Below, piece by piece: positions 19,064 to 28,683 of a stretch of DNA of 64,000 bases. Each line of letters opens with the position of its first letter. Positions within the stretch are counted from its first letter, which is position 1. The translations under genes were made by a program, and so were the position numbers. Source of the DNA: Corynebacterium sp. MSK008 (lineage in GTDB: Bacteria; Actinomycetota; Actinomycetes; Mycobacteriales; Mycobacteriaceae); the NCBI RefSeq assembly GCF_030232585.1, contig NZ_JASPJX010000004.1:32263-96262 (forward strand), given 5' to 3'. Under the pieces are notes generated by a model, which had not been told where the DNA came from, made no database searches, and saw nothing but the letters and a program-made list of their open reading frames with translations.

Positions 19064-19815
19064 TCCACCAGGGCCACGAGCGTCGCTGGATCGAGGTCGA
19101 AGGCACGACCAACGCCCTCCTTCTGGTCCTGCACGGCTCGCTGCAGTCCGGCAACGTGCTGCGCAACTTCACCGACCGCACCTTCGAGGGCCTCGGCCCC
19201 ACCGTGGTCTACCCGGACGGCATCAAACACCACTTCAACGACCTGCGCGCGGGCTTCAACGAGGATGCGCGCCGCATGCGCATCGACGACGTCGGCTTTC
19301 TCACAAAACTTGTCGAGCACTACAACGCCGACACGGTCATCGGCTGCGGTTTCTCTAACGGCGGGCAGATGATCATGCGCCTGCTTTTCGACGCCCCAGG
19401 TCTGCTCACCGGCGCCGCCACCTTCGGCGCGTCGATGCCCACCGAAGACAACACGCTGACCACCGTCGATAACTACCAACCGACGAAGCTTCTGGCCGTC
19501 CAGGGCACGAAAGACAAGTTCGTGCCGTACGACGGCGGCGTGGCCGGTATCGGCGGCAACAACCGAGGAGAAACCCGTTCCGCACTCGACTCCGCCGAGT
19601 TCTTTGCGGAATTGAACGGGTGCGTCGGCCACGAAACGTCGATAAGCGAGAAGCTCCGCGTCGACGATTGGACCGGCGAGCACCCGGTCCGCCTCGTCTC
19701 CCTCGAAGGTGCCGGGCACATGGTGCCAGTAAACAAGGACCTCGACCCGCGGCTGGGCCACAACCCGAAGTCCCCGACCGGCGGGGAACTTATCCGCGAG
19801 TTCTTCTTTGCCTAG
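19045..19815 (+). CDS. Alpha/beta hydrolase of the PHB depolymerase/feruloyl esterase type
   Basis: The 256-residue protein has the [10 protein letters not shown] oxyanion strand, nucleophile GFSNGG, Asp in [10 protein letters not shown] and His in GAGHMVP, as in LpqC/PHB-depolymerase-type esterases. There is no signal peptide, so unlike LpqC it appears to be cytoplasmic. It starts inside otsB (AAGGGA upstream). Its 3' end overlaps rlmB on the other strand by 26 bases. The substrate is unknown. Confidence 0.8.
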   Translation: MERHALVHQGHERRWIEVEGTTNALLLVLHGSLQSGNVLRNFTDRTFEGLGPTVVYPDGIKHHFNDLRAGFNEDARRMRIDDVGFLTKLVEHYNADTVIGCGFSNGGQMIMRLLFDAPGLLTGAATFGASMPTEDNTLTTVDNYQPTKLLAVQGTKDKFVPYDGGVAGIGGNNRGETRSALDSAEFFAELNGCVGHETSISEKLRVDDWTGEHPVRLVSLEGAGHMVPVNKDLDPRLGHNPKSPTGGELIREFFFA

Positions 19816-20722
19816 CAAACTCGCTTAGCACCACGCCCGCCGCGACGGAGGCGTTGAGGGATTCGACCCAGTCCTCCATGGGCACGGACATGATGACGTC
19901 GCAGTTCTCGCGCACCAGGCGCGAAATGCCCTTGCCTTCGGAACCAACGACGATGACCACGTTGTCGGTGGCCTGGTCGAAGGTGTCCAGGGTGTGCTCG
20001 CCGCCCGCATCGAGGCCGACCACGGTATAGCCGTTGTCCTGGAACTGCTTGACGGTGCGGGTCACGTTGGTCACCCGCGCCACCGGCAGCCGCGCCGCGG
20101 TGCCGGCGGACGTCCTCCACGCCACGCCTGTGACCTGCGCCGAGCGGCGCTCCGGGATGATCACGCCATTGCCCCCGAACGCCGCAGTCGAGCGGATCAC
20201 CGCGCCGAGGTTGCGCGGATCCGTGATGTTGTCCAGCACCACGAACATGCCGGGGCCGTCCACAGATTCGAGCAGATCCTGGAAGTCCGCGTACTTGTAC
20301 GGCTGGATCTTCAGGCCGACACCCTGGTGCATGCCGTTGCCAGTCATCGCGTCGAGCTGCTGGCGCGGCACCTCGTGCACCGGGATGCCCTTGGAGTTGG
20401 CCATTCCGACCGCCTCGCTGAGCCGCTCGTCGTGGCCGGTACCAGCCACCACGTACAGCGCCTCCGCCGGCACCTTCGCCTTCAGGCACTCCACCACCGG
20501 GTTGCGGCCGACTACCATGTCGGCGACCTCGCGGTCGTGGCGCCCCTGCGCGCGGCGCTGGCGGTCCAGCTTGCGCTGGTGCGCGGCGTGGTAGACGCGG
20601 TCTTCCGCCTTCGGGGTCGCGCCCTTGCCGCGCAGGCCGCGGCGGCGCTGCCCGCCGGAGCCCTTCGTGGGGCCTTTCTTGTTCTTCTTTTGCTTGTCGG
20701 GCCGCTCGTACGGTTTCGCCAT
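19790..20722 (-). CDS. rlmB: 23S rRNA (guanosine-2'-O-)-methyltransferase RlmB, TrmH/SpoU family
   Basis: The 310-residue protein has a basic, glycine-rich N-terminal extension (to ~residue 60), a substrate-binding SpoU_sub domain ([11 protein letters not shown]) and a knotted SPOUT methyltransferase domain with [26 protein letters not shown] and [13 protein letters not shown]. It methylates ribose on 23S rRNA. It lies 3 bases downstream of cysS, an arrangement conserved in Actinobacteria. Confidence 0.92.
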   Translation of the reverse strand: MAKPYERPDKQKKNKKGPTKGSGGQRRRGLRGKGATPKAEDRVYHAAHQRKLDRQRRAQGRHDREVADMVVGRNPVVECLKAKVPAEALYVVAGTGHDERLSEAVGMANSKGIPVHEVPRQQLDAMTGNGMHQGVGLKIQPYKYADFQDLLESVDGPGMFVVLDNITDPRNLGAVIRSTAAFGGNGVIIPERRSAQVTGVAWRTSAGTAARLPVARVTNVTRTVKQFQDNGYTVVGLDAGGEHTLDTFDQATDNVVIVVGSEGKGISRLVRENCDVIMSVPMEDWVESLNASVAAGVVLSEFARQRRTRG

Positions 20723-20725
20723 GAT

Positions 20726-22051
20726 TTACTCCTTCACCTGCCACTGCGGCCCGTCGGCCGTGTCGGTCACCTCGATGCCAGCCTCGGCCAACCTGTCGCG
20801 CACCTCATCGGCGGTCGCCCAGTCCTTCTCCGCGCGGGCGACCGCGCGCCGCTCCAGCTCGGCGCGCACCAGCACATCGAGCGCGTTGCTATTGCTTGTC
20901 GACGACGGCCACGCCCCCGGATCCACACCCAACACGGCCGCCATCGCACGCACCTGAGCCGCGATAGGGGCGGGATCCGAAGCCTTGTTGCCCTCGCGGA
21001 CCAGGTTGTGGATCTCGGCGAGCGCCTTGGGCACGGAGAAGTCGTCGTTGAGCGCTTCTGCGAACCCGTCGGTCCAGGTCGTAGGCTCGGGCATGCCGGC
21101 GCGCTTGACAAATTCTTCGATGCGCCGGTAGCCGGCCGCCGCCTCCTGCAGCGCCTCCGGCGAGTACTCCAGCACGCTGCGGTAGTGGGCCGACCCCAGG
21201 TAGTAGCGCAGCTCCACCGGGCGGACCTGCTCGAGCATCGCGTCGATGGACAGCACGTTGCCGAGCGACTTCGACATCTTCTCGCCCGCCATGGTCACCC
21301 AGTGGTTGTGCATCCAGAAGCGCGCAAATCCATCGCCGGCGGCGTGCGACTGGGCCTGCTCGTTCTCGTGGTGCGGGAACTGCAGGTCCAATCCGCCGCC
21401 GTGGATGTCGAATTCGGAGCCGAGGTACCAGGTGGACATTGCCGAGCACTCCAGGTGCCAGCCGGGGCGGCCCGGGCCCCACGGGGTGGGCCAGCTCGGC
21501 TCGTCTGGCTTGGCGGCCTTCCACAGGGCGAAGTCAGGGTCGTCGCCCGTCATGTCCGCCAGCTTGTTGCCGGAGATCGAGCCGTAGTCTCCGCCGGCTT
21601 CCACCCAGGCGTTGACGTCGAAGTAGACGGAGCCGTCGCGGGTGTAGGCGAAGCCAGCGTCGATCAGCCTCTGCATGTAGTCGACCATCTGGGTGACGTG
21701 CCCGGTCGCGCGCGGCTCGACGGACGGCGGCAGCACCCCGAGGGTGTCGTATGCGCGGGTGAACTCGCGCTCGTACGTGGAGACCCACTCCCACCAGGGG
21801 CGGTTGTGCTCGCGCGCCTTGGTCAGGATCTTGTCGTCGATGTCCGTGACGTTGCGCACGAAGGCGACGTCGTAGTCGTTGGCCAAAAACCAGCGGCGGA
21901 CGATGTCGAACGCGACACCCGAGCGCAAGTGCCCGATGTGCGGTTTGGCCTGCGGGGTGGCGCCGCACAGGTAGATCGAGACGTGGCCGGGACGGATCGG
22001 CTCGAAGTCGCGCAGCGTGCGGGTCTTGGTGTCGAAAATGCGTTGCTTCAC
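20726..22051 (-). CDS. cysS: Cysteinyl-tRNA synthetase
   Basis: CysRS (441 residues) is a class I synthetase. The [15 protein letters not shown] region holds the HIGH motif and a zinc Cys, KMSKSLGN is the KMSKS loop, and WHLECSAM and [14 protein letters not shown] carry the other zinc ligands. The start gives the standard [12 protein letters not shown]-terminus. It forms a pair with rlmB. Confidence 0.96.
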   Translation of the reverse strand: MKQRIFDTKTRTLRDFEPIRPGHVSIYLCGATPQAKPHIGHLRSGVAFDIVRRWFLANDYDVAFVRNVTDIDDKILTKAREHNRPWWEWVSTYEREFTRAYDTLGVLPPSVEPRATGHVTQMVDYMQRLIDAGFAYTRDGSVYFDVNAWVEAGGDYGSISGNKLADMTGDDPDFALWKAAKPDEPSWPTPWGPGRPGWHLECSAMSTWYLGSEFDIHGGGLDLQFPHHENEQAQSHAAGDGFARFWMHNHWVTMAGEKMSKSLGNVLSIDAMLEQVRPVELRYYLGSAHYRSVLEYSPEALQEAAAGYRRIEEFVKRAGMPEPTTWTDGFAEALNDDFSVPKALAEIHNLVREGNKASDPAPIAAQVRAMAAVLGVDPGAWPSSTSNSNALDVLVRAELERRAVARAEKDWATADEVRDRLAEAGIEVTDTADGPQWQVKE

Positions 22052-22062
22052 AACACCGCAGT

Positions 22063-22620
22063 CTACAGCGACGACTCGTCCACCTTGAGCTCCGAGTAGC
22101 GTGCCTCGGGAACGCTGAACTCGTACGGTTTACCCACCGGCTCCCAGACCTGGTCCGCGCTGCATTTCACGTCCTGGGCGTCGCCGTCGAGCATGGTGAA
22201 GCCCCACACCAGCCTGCCCTGCTTCCCGGCGTCCAGGGTGTATGGGCCGACCACCTGGTTCAGCGACCAGCTGACCTGGTGCACGTAATTCCAGCCGTAC
22301 GCGCGGGAGACGTTCTTCACCAGGTCGCCCTTCGGCGTGAAGGTGCCGGAAACCTCGAGGGTCTCAACCCGCTTTTCCTTCACGGTCTGCTCCACCGGAA
22401 CCGGGCCTTCGGTGTCGTTGCCCACGCTCGCGGCGTCGGTCTGTTTGAACCAGCGGCGGGTCGCATCGACGTACGTATCTGTCATGCCCGGCGTGGCGCA
22501 CCGGCTCCCCGGTGCGAGATCCTCGTTCCAGCGTTGCGGAAGCTCGAAGTCGTAGGACTGCGCGTTAGCGGGGGCAGCAAACAGCAGCGTTGCCGCCAGC
22601 GCAGGGATGACCCGTTTCAT
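22063..22620 (-). CDS. Secreted protein, member 3 of a tandem paralogous family
   Basis: The 185-residue protein has a Sec signal peptide ([20 protein letters not shown], cleavage after ANA). The mature part has two Cys (GSRCATPG and VKCSAD) and an alternating Ser/Thr/Val strand region: [18 protein letters not shown], then [21 protein letters not shown]. This order matches its two upstream neighbours: TV strand, twist region, 'GPYxLxxGK', then a Cys. The pattern resembles the membrane-inserting hairpin region of aerolysin/ETX-MTX2 proteins, but this is inferred. It starts directly after the stop of the gene at 22621-23181. Confidence 0.7.
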   Translation of the reverse strand: MKRVIPALAATLLFAAPANAQSYDFELPQRWNEDLAPGSRCATPGMTDTYVDATRRWFKQTDAASVGNDTEGPVPVEQTVKEKRVETLEVSGTFTPKGDLVKNVSRAYGWNYVHQVSWSLNQVVGPYTLDAGKQGRLVWGFTMLDGDAQDVKCSADQVWEPVGKPYEFSVPEARYSELKVDESSL

Positions 22621-23181
22621 TTACGCACCCCAGTCGATGTTATCGCGGGTGCTCACGCGGACGTGGCGTTCCTTCGGCATCGTCGCGGTGAAGGTGTTGC
22701 CGGCTGCTTCCCAGGTGCCGTCTGCGCCGCACACGGTCTCCTGGCCCTTGAAGTCGGAGACGATCCAGCCGGCCTGCAGCACAGCAGTCTTGCCCGGGGC
22801 GATGTTGTACGGGCCGATCTTCTCGCCGACCTCGTAGGACTGCTCGTCCGTGTAGCTGGTGGAGAACGTGAACTGGATCAGCTTGGCCACGTCGAAGCTC
22901 AGGCCTGCGGTGACGTTCCAGGTCTTGGTCTTGGTTTCGGTGATCGAGCGGGTCACGGGCAGCGGCTCGTCGTTGTAGTTGGCCACGGTCCAGGTGCCGG
23001 CGGAGCCGTCGAAGTAGCTGCGGACGATTTCCACGGTCTGGCCACGGTCGCCTGGAACAGCACAAGAAGCGCCGATCGTGGTCGGGTTGGTTTCGTCGTA
23101 GGTGCGCTGCGGCAGGGCGTTGGCGGCCGGGGCGAGAGCGATAACGGCGGCGGTGGTGAGCAAAGCGATGGTGCGTTTCAT
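22621..23181 (-). CDS. Secreted protein, member 2 of a tandem paralogous family
   Basis: The 186-residue protein has a signal peptide (MKRTIALLTTAAVIALAPAANA). The mature part has Cys in GASCAVPGD and TVCGADG. The central region PLPVTRSITETKTKTWNVTA, then FTFSTSYTDEQSYEVGEKIG and PYNIAPGKTAVLQAGW, reads like the Thr/Ser-rich hairpin and 'PPGK' strand of ETX/MTX2-type beta pore formers. It is the clearest of the three. No catalytic motif is seen. It lies between its two paralogues with gaps of 0 and 9 bases, so the three are co-transcribed. Confidence 0.72.
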   Translation of the reverse strand: MKRTIALLTTAAVIALAPAANALPQRTYDETNPTTIGASCAVPGDRGQTVEIVRSYFDGSAGTWTVANYNDEPLPVTRSITETKTKTWNVTAGLSFDVAKLIQFTFSTSYTDEQSYEVGEKIGPYNIAPGKTAVLQAGWIVSDFKGQETVCGADGTWEAAGNTFTATMPKERHVRVSTRDNIDWGA

Positions 23182-23190
23182 GGTTGTTCC

Positions 23191-24444
23191 TTAGAGGTAG
23201 GTTTGGGTGGGTACGGGGAGGTTGCGGTACTCGTCCGGGGTGACGTCGATGACCCGCTCGGTTCCGTCCTTGCTGGTCACGGTGGCCTCCGCCCAGAAAC
23301 CGGACGGTGCTGCCGACTGCGGGTGCGTGACCACGCGGGAGTACTTGCCGTCGCGGCCTGCGGAGATTTCGCTGTAGTTGATGCGCGTCATCGTGGTGCC
23401 GTACTCGACGCGGACTCGGTCGCCCGGCTTCAGGTCGATGGGTTTCAGCGGGGTGTTCACCGGCATGTAGGCGCGCTTGACCGCACCGACGGAGCTGAGC
23501 CAGCCTTCCGGCAGCCTGCCATCCTCGCCCATCCAGTTGAGGTACTGGTTGTTCTCCGCGCCGACGACGTAATCCGTCACGGGGCGGAAGGTGTAGTCAC
23601 CCTTGGACCAGTTGAGGAAGTCCTGCGAGTACCCCGGCTTCCGGAAGGTCGGCGCCACCGCCTCGATGTCGTGCGGGTACCAGGCCTTGTCGCCCTCGCG
23701 TGCGGGCTCGTTCAGCTGCGGCCACTCCTCGTCGCGGCGGAAGGAAGCATCAGGCCTGACGACGGCGTCCCGCTCCCCCGCCACCTTCTCCAAGCTCGGA
23801 CCAGAGGTGGCGGTGTACGTGTCGCCGGCAGGCCTCGAGTTTGCGCCCTCGGCACGGGCCGGGATTTCCATGGCCAGGTTGGACACGGAGCCGTCCGCCT
23901 TGATGATGTACGCGAACGCGTAGCGCTCCGCCGGGCCGGTGCCGCGGATGACGTTGGCGCCAGGGGCGTTGCGCAGCACGCCGTTGTCACAGGTGACGAA
24001 CATGGAGATGAAGTCCTTCTCCAGCACGCCGTAATCCACGCGGAACGACTCACCCGGGCCGAGCTCGATCGGGCCGAAAGTCTCGCCCTCGATCCAGCCG
24101 TTGGACTCCTTCAGGCCGATATCGGTCTTCGCGGTGGTGTCCCAGCCACTCGGCAGCGCCGCCTTCGAGTTGGCCTCGATCTTGCGGTTCGTGCCCGTCT
24201 CCACCGTTGCCGTATAGGGCACGGTCTGGTCGGTGCGGTTGGTGAACTGGAGGGTGCCGTCCGCCAGGTAGCGGCGGGCGGTCTCGCCGTAGCGCCACTC
24301 GGGCGTGACACCGGCGCTGCACTCCGTATCCAGGTTCTCAATGGGGTACCCCTGCGGCATCGCCGGGACCGCCGCCGCGATGGGCGCGTGGGCCACCGCG
24401 ACCGTTCCAAGCACCGCAGCGAGCGCTGTACGTATTTTTCGCAT
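23191..24444 (-). CDS. Large secreted protein, member 1 of a tandem paralogous family
   Basis: The 417-residue protein has a signal peptide (MRKIRTALAAVLGTVAVAHA, then PIAAAVPA). Its N-terminal half repeats the family pattern: DTECSAG, TVPYTATVETGTNRKIEA, GETFGPIELGPGESFRVDYG, then FVTCDNG. A C-terminal half (from ~residue 220) unique to this member has YSQDFLNWSKGDYTFRPVTD and a second 'LKPGDRVRVEYG' strand, suggesting a second copy of the fold. ATG at 24444 is preferred over a TTG at 24465. It is the first gene of the three-gene set and ends 9 bases before the next. Confidence 0.7.
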   Translation of the reverse strand: MRKIRTALAAVLGTVAVAHAPIAAAVPAMPQGYPIENLDTECSAGVTPEWRYGETARRYLADGTLQFTNRTDQTVPYTATVETGTNRKIEANSKAALPSGWDTTAKTDIGLKESNGWIEGETFGPIELGPGESFRVDYGVLEKDFISMFVTCDNGVLRNAPGANVIRGTGPAERYAFAYIIKADGSVSNLAMEIPARAEGANSRPAGDTYTATSGPSLEKVAGERDAVVRPDASFRRDEEWPQLNEPAREGDKAWYPHDIEAVAPTFRKPGYSQDFLNWSKGDYTFRPVTDYVVGAENNQYLNWMGEDGRLPEGWLSSVGAVKRAYMPVNTPLKPIDLKPGDRVRVEYGTTMTRINYSEISAGRDGKYSRVVTHPQSAAPSGFWAEATVTSKDGTERVIDVTPDEYRNLPVPTQTYL

Positions 24445-24506
24445 GCGCTCACGATAACCCTCCAACTTCCTGGCCGGAAGTTAAAACCGCAGGTAGGGAA
24501 CTTTAG

Positions 24507-24992
24507 TTACGAAATAGGGAACTTTCGTTCCACCAACGCCGTCGCTATGGCCGCGCGACCCTCGCCCCTGCCGGTGAATCCCATGTGGTCCGTCGTCGTC
24601 GCCGAGACGGACACCGGGGCACCAAGGGCTTCCGAGAGGACCCGCTCCGCTTCCTCGCGCACCGGCGAGATCTTCGGGGTTTGGCCGATCAGTTGGGCGG
24701 AGACGTTGACGACGCTGTGACCGTGGGCGTCGAGAAGCTCTTTCAGCTCCTGCAGCAGTTGGGTACCTTTCACACCGTCATACTCCGGACGGCCGACGCC
24801 AACGAAGGAGCCAAGGTCGCCGAGGCCGGAGGCGGACAATACGGCGTCGACGATGACGTGGCTGACCACGTCGCCGTCCGAATGCCCCTCGCAGCCGTCC
24901 TGGCCTTCGTGGAGGATGCCGGCGATCCAGCATTCTTTCCCGGGTTGGATCTGGTGGGCGTCGAACGCCGTGCCTACTCGAAGATTTGTCAT
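24507..24992 (-). CDS. ispF: 2-C-methyl-D-erythritol 2,4-cyclodiphosphate synthase
   Basis: IspF (161 residues) forms the cyclodiphosphate in the MEP isoprenoid pathway. GTAFDAHQI holds the zinc-binding Asp and His, [16 protein letters not shown] the third ligand, and the C-terminal part has [14 protein letters not shown]. The start overlaps the stop of the HNH gene by 4 bases (ATGA). IspD normally precedes ispF directly; here an HNH gene lies between them. Confidence 0.95.
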   Translation of the reverse strand: MTNLRVGTAFDAHQIQPGKECWIAGILHEGQDGCEGHSDGDVVSHVIVDAVLSASGLGDLGSFVGVGRPEYDGVKGTQLLQELKELLDAHGHSVVNVSAQLIGQTPKISPVREEAERVLSEALGAPVSVSATTTDHMGFTGRGEGRAAIATALVERKFPIS

Positions 24993-26461
24993 AGGTACGA
25001 CGCTACTTCAGGCTCGCCGAAGTCGTAGTCGGAGTAGCGCTCCTGTAGCTCCTCGTATTCCGTCTCCTTCCATTGCCTTTCCAGTGCTGCGAGGACATTT
25101 AGGGTGTCCTCCGGCTCCTTTATGGGCGGGTAGTCGAACGTCATGCCGAACCTGTCCTCCATCGCGCGGATCGTGGCCATGCATGCGTCGTAGTCGAGGT
25201 CGTTTTCGTACTTCTCCACCGCGGAGTGGCAGCGGTTGTAAAACTCGGCACGGTCTTTGCGTTTCTGCCGCCGTTTCGCCAGCGTTGTCTTCCACCTCGG
25301 GTTCGTCGGCTGCAGATAGTCGGTGATGAACCCTTCCGGAGCCGAGACTTGGAAAGTGCCGTCCGAATGCAGCCACACTATTTCGCCGGTAACCGGATCG
25401 GGCACGTAGTAGACGCGGCGATCGGTCTTTAGGTTGTGGTGGTGCGCACAGAGGCTAAACAGGTTTGAGGCGGCGGTCTTGCCGCCTTCGTTGAAGGGGA
25501 TGCGGTGGTCCAGCTGGCAGTTTTCGGCCTTCACGCTGCAGCCGGGCCAGAGGCACACCCCGTCTCGGGCCTGCACCAGCGCACGGATGGCGGCGATGGG
25601 CACGTACGCCTCAGTTTCGGCGTCTTCTGCTTCATCCAGGTCCACGACGTGGGGCGGGTTGTCCTCCAGCATCTGTTCCACTGCGGCGGTACCGTCCGCG
25701 TCGGTCCATCCGAAATTCGGGATGTAGTACGAGCTGCCCGGTGTCTTCGACGTGAACATGTAGAGCACGACCTTCGGCGTCGCACGAATCTCGCCGGTGA
25801 GGATGGCCTTGATTGCGTCATCCCTCGAGAGCTTGTGCTCGCGCGCCACCTGTTCGGTGAAACGCTCCATTAGGGCGACCGTGACGGGGTCGCCCTCCAC
25901 ATTCAGCCCGGCATCGCCGTCGTCTTGGCCGTAGAAGTGGCTGCGGCAGGTGCCGAACGGCAGATCCTTCTCCTTCTTCCTGTCCTTGATCTTCTTCTGG
26001 TTCGGCGCCAGGTCCGAATCGATGCGCTGGATCCGCTCGCGCAGGCGGCGACGCAGCGAGCTTGGCGACGGCAACTCCGCCCCCACACGTCGCGGCGTGA
26101 AAACCTTGACTAGGTACTCGTCCATGTCGGCGAGAATGTCTGGCGTGGCCAAGTGGTTGAGCCGGTTCAAGGTGGACTCGATGGCCGACAGGCGTCTCAC
26201 GTCCAACCGGCGGGTCTCTTCCTGCAGCGCCCGTAGCTTCGGCAGATCAGCTAGCACCGAATACCCAAGAATCCCACTTTCAGCCCAACCCTGGCTCTCC
26301 CCTACGGCCATCGCAATCGAATAGGCCTCTAGTTCGAAGTCCTCCACTTCTACCAACGGCTTGGCGTAGCGGTGGAAGATCTGAAACTCCGCTTCCCGCA
26401 TCGCCTGGCCTGCAGCGGCGATCGCACAGCCTTCCCGCTCCGTTGCAAATGTTCCGTTCAC
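24989..26461 (-). CDS. DUF222/HNH endonuclease domain protein inserted between ispD and ispF
   Basis: The 490-residue protein has a helical DUF222-like N-terminal region, a basic stretch near residues 145-165, and an HNH domain: [19 protein letters not shown], then [18 protein letters not shown] and AHHHNLKTD. It ends in a long charged helix. The GTG start at 26461 has AGGAGGG 7 bases upstream. A LexA-like palindrome lies just above that. Sequence differs much from the copy at 4377-5852, so they are not recent duplicates. It interrupts a normally contiguous ispD-ispF pair, yet its stop overlaps the ispF start by 4 bases. Confidence 0.8.
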   Translation of the reverse strand: MNGTFATEREGCAIAAAGQAMREAEFQIFHRYAKPLVEVEDFELEAYSIAMAVGESQGWAESGILGYSVLADLPKLRALQEETRRLDVRRLSAIESTLNRLNHLATPDILADMDEYLVKVFTPRRVGAELPSPSSLRRRLRERIQRIDSDLAPNQKKIKDRKKEKDLPFGTCRSHFYGQDDGDAGLNVEGDPVTVALMERFTEQVAREHKLSRDDAIKAILTGEIRATPKVVLYMFTSKTPGSSYYIPNFGWTDADGTAAVEQMLEDNPPHVVDLDEAEDAETEAYVPIAAIRALVQARDGVCLWPGCSVKAENCQLDHRIPFNEGGKTAASNLFSLCAHHHNLKTDRRVYYVPDPVTGEIVWLHSDGTFQVSAPEGFITDYLQPTNPRWKTTLAKRRQKRKDRAEFYNRCHSAVEKYENDLDYDACMATIRAMEDRFGMTFDYPPIKEPEDTLNVLAALERQWKETEYEELQERYSDYDFGEPEVASYL

Positions 26462-26475
26462 GTTTCACCCTCCTC

Positions 26476-26491
26476 TCGAAACTAATATCGA
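26476..26491. promoter_or_regulatory. LexA-like palindrome upstream of second HNH gene
   Basis: TCGAAACTAATATCGA keeps both outer half-sites (TCGAA and TCGA) and matches the corynebacterial LexA consensus at 10 of 14 defined positions. It lies just upstream of the Shine-Dalgarno sequence of the HNH gene. The match is weak alone, but a similar site precedes the other HNH gene. Confidence 0.35.
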
Positions 26492-26615
26492 AATTAATGC
26501 CGACGCATGTCCCATGTCAAGGGTTTTCCAAAAGTTTTTTCGGATAAGTTTTCGATCCCACGATAAGACGAGATCTCCCCACGCGTACCTATAGCAAACG
26601 ACCCCGACACGGGCC

Positions 26616-27293
26616 TTAAAGCGCGCCAACCACGCTTTCCGCCAACCGTAAATCCAGCGGGGTGGTGATCTTGAACGCCATGGGATCCCCCTCCACGGAC
26701 ACGACCGGAACACCGAACCACTCCATAAGGGAGGCGTCGTCGGTGGCGACGAACGCTGGCTTCTCGGCGAGGTACTTTTCGTTCGCCTCGCGCAGCATCC
26801 GCAGGTCAAAGCCCTGCGGCGTCTGGGCAGCGCGAAGCGCAGAACGGTCCAGGGTCTCTTCGACAATCTCCCCCGAAACCCGCTTCACCGTGTCCGCCAC
26901 CGGCACCACGGGCACCACGGCAGGGGCGCCGCGAAGCACCGCGTCAACTACGCGCGAAACCATCGCCGCGGGGGTTAGCGCGCGGGCGGCGTCGTGGACG
27001 ACCACGCAGGCGTCGTCAAGCGAAATTGCTTTGAGCGCCGCGAAGATGGAGTCCGCGCGCTCCGCACCCCCATGCACGAACCGGACCTCATAGCCGGCCA
27101 GAAGCTCGCGGGCGCGCGTTTCCATCGACGGGCTGACCACTACGACCACGTGGTCAACGACCTCGGTCATCGTCGCCACGGAGCGCTCCAGCAGCGTCCG
27201 GCCACCAAGTTCCACATAAGCCTTGGGCACTTCGGCACCCAGTCGGGTTCCCTGGCCGGCGGCGGCGACGACCGCCACAGTTTCGCGGCGCAA
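26616..27293 (-). CDS. ispD: 2-C-methyl-D-erythritol 4-phosphate cytidylyltransferase
   Basis: IspD (225 residues) makes CDP-methylerythritol in the MEP pathway. Features are VAAAGQGTRLGAEVPKAY at the N-terminus, VVVHDAARAL, and TPQGFDL. The TTG at 27293, one base after the carD stop, gives the usual MRRxxVAVVAAAGQG start; a GTG at 27278 is the alternative. Longer readings pass antisense-like through carD in another frame and are rejected. It is co-transcribed with carD. Confidence 0.9.
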   Translation of the reverse strand: MRRETVAVVAAAGQGTRLGAEVPKAYVELGGRTLLERSVATMTEVVDHVVVVVSPSMETRARELLAGYEVRFVHGGAERADSIFAALKAISLDDACVVVHDAARALTPAAMVSRVVDAVLRGAPAVVPVVPVADTVKRVSGEIVEETLDRSALRAAQTPQGFDLRMLREANEKYLAEKPAFVATDDASLMEWFGVPVVSVEGDPMAFKITTPLDLRLAESVVGAL

Positions 27294-27294
27294 T

Positions 27295-27885
27295 TTACTT
27301 GTCGTCGTCCTCGTCGTCGAAGGAGAGGTCGTCCAGATCCACCTCGTCATCGTCGTCGACCTGGCCCGGATCAACGGAGATGCCAGCCTTGACCTGCTCG
27401 TCGATGATGGCCTGGATCTGCTTGTCCATCTCGTCGACCTTCTTCTCGTCCACCGGCTCCGCCAGCGCAAGCTCGCCGACGAGAATCTGGCGCGCCTTGC
27501 CCAGCATGCGCTTCTCACCAGCGGAAAGGCCCTTACCCTGGTCGCGGCGCCAGAGGTCGCGGACCACCTCGGCGACCTTGTTGATGTCGCCGGACGCGAG
27601 GCGCTCCTGGTTGGCCTTGTAGCGGCGGGACCAGTTGCCCGCCTCCTCCACGTCGGTCTCGCGCAGCACGGAGAACACCTTCTGCAGGCCTTCCTCGTTG
27701 ACCACGTCGCGCACACCGACAAGCTCGGAGTTCTTCACCGGGACGCGCACTTCAAGGTCCGAGTGGAGAATCTGCAGCACCAGGTAATCGAGCGTCTCCC
27801 CGCGCATCTCGCGCTGCTCGATGTCGGCGATGCGGGCCGCTCCGTGGTGCGGGTACACGACCACTTCTCCGACCTTGAATTCCAT
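27295..27885 (-). CDS. carD: CarD family transcriptional regulator
   Basis: CarD (196 residues) binds the RNA polymerase beta subunit and stabilises open promoter complexes at rRNA and other promoters. The N-terminal RNAP-interaction domain starts [19 protein letters not shown], and the C-terminal helical domain includes [17 protein letters not shown] with the conserved Trp. The acidic tail ([20 protein letters not shown]) is longer than usual. AAGGAG precedes the ATG at 27885. Confidence 0.95.
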   Translation of the reverse strand: MEFKVGEVVVYPHHGAARIADIEQREMRGETLDYLVLQILHSDLEVRVPVKNSELVGVRDVVNEEGLQKVFSVLRETDVEEAGNWSRRYKANQERLASGDINKVAEVVRDLWRRDQGKGLSAGEKRMLGKARQILVGELALAEPVDEKKVDEMDKQIQAIIDEQVKAGISVDPGQVDDDDEVDLDDLSFDDEDDDK

Positions 27886-28066
27886 TGCGGCTCCTTGCGT
27901 CGTTGGGCGAAGTTCAGACCTCAACACCCTACCACCGAGCTTTTTGCTTATCGACGACCAAAGGTCGGCTCGCCCAATAGGGGGAGCAAGTGGGAAAACT
28001 TGCTGTGCAGACGCTAGAGTAATGCGGAGAAAACCCTCGAATGAGTTGATGATGGAGGACACCCCC

Positions 28067-28597
28067 GTGAAGTCCCTGAAGCGCGTCGCTGCCGCTGCCG
28101 TCGCCGGCTGCGCCACCCTGGCCCTCGTCGGCTGCTCCGCCGGCCAGATCACCCAGACCTCGAACCAGGTTGCGGCCGTTGACGGCGCAAGCGCCTCCAC
28201 CGAGGACGGTTCCGTCGCCGTGCACGACGTGACCGTGGTGCTGGCAGAGGACGGCCAGGCCGCCCTGAAGTTCACTGCCACCAACCAGGACACCTCCATG
28301 AAGGACCACACCCTGAAGTCCGTGGAGGTGGACGGCAAGCCGGCGACCGTTTCCGGCACCTCCGCTATCGCCTACAACTGCGCGCTGGTCGCGGATTCCA
28401 AGGACGGCCTGGAGCGCATGCCGCAGGACAAGAACGACAACTGCATCGAGTACACCGCGACCACGCTGGCGAACGACGACTTCGCCTACGGCGGCAACGT
28501 GCCGGTGACCTTCAACTTCGACACCGGCTCCCTGGATGTCGTAGCCACTGTGTCGGCTCCGACCCTGGCTTCCGGCCAGGTCGACCGCGAGGTCTAA
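28067..28597 (+). CDS. LpqE-like lipoprotein
   Basis: The 176-residue protein starts at a GTG with GGAGGA 7 bases upstream. The signal [20 protein letters not shown] is followed by lipobox LVGC. The mature part ([20 protein letters not shown], then [10 protein letters not shown]) has a beta-sandwich look like that of LpqE and copper-chaperone-type lipoproteins, but lacks the Met/His-rich copper motif. Its place between carD and radA is that of LpqE in mycobacteria, which supports the name. Function unknown. Confidence 0.75.
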   Translation: MKSLKRVAAAAVAGCATLALVGCSAGQITQTSNQVAAVDGASASTEDGSVAVHDVTVVLAEDGQAALKFTATNQDTSMKDHTLKSVEVDGKPATVSGTSAIAYNCALVADSKDGLERMPQDKNDNCIEYTATTLANDDFAYGGNVPVTFNFDTGSLDVVATVSAPTLASGQVDREV

Positions 28598-28611
28598 TCT
28601 TCCTTCTTCCG

Positions 28612-28639
28612 AAACCGCTGGCTTGACCAGCGGTTTTTC
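28612..28639 (+). terminator. Rho-independent terminator after the LpqE-like gene
   Basis: A perfect 10-bp stem (AAACCGCTGG / CCAGCGGTTT) with loop CTTGA and a run of five T is located 14 bases after the stop codon. It separates this gene from radA. Confidence 0.9.
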
Positions 28640-28683
28640 CGTGTTCGAACACCGTGTCGGGGCCGTGTTATACGGTGTGGCGC

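Noticed and set aside
19994..22099. 701-codon open frame on the plus strand across rlmB and cysS
   Set aside because: It is antisense to two clear housekeeping genes and its product is low-complexity, as expected from high-GC codon bias.
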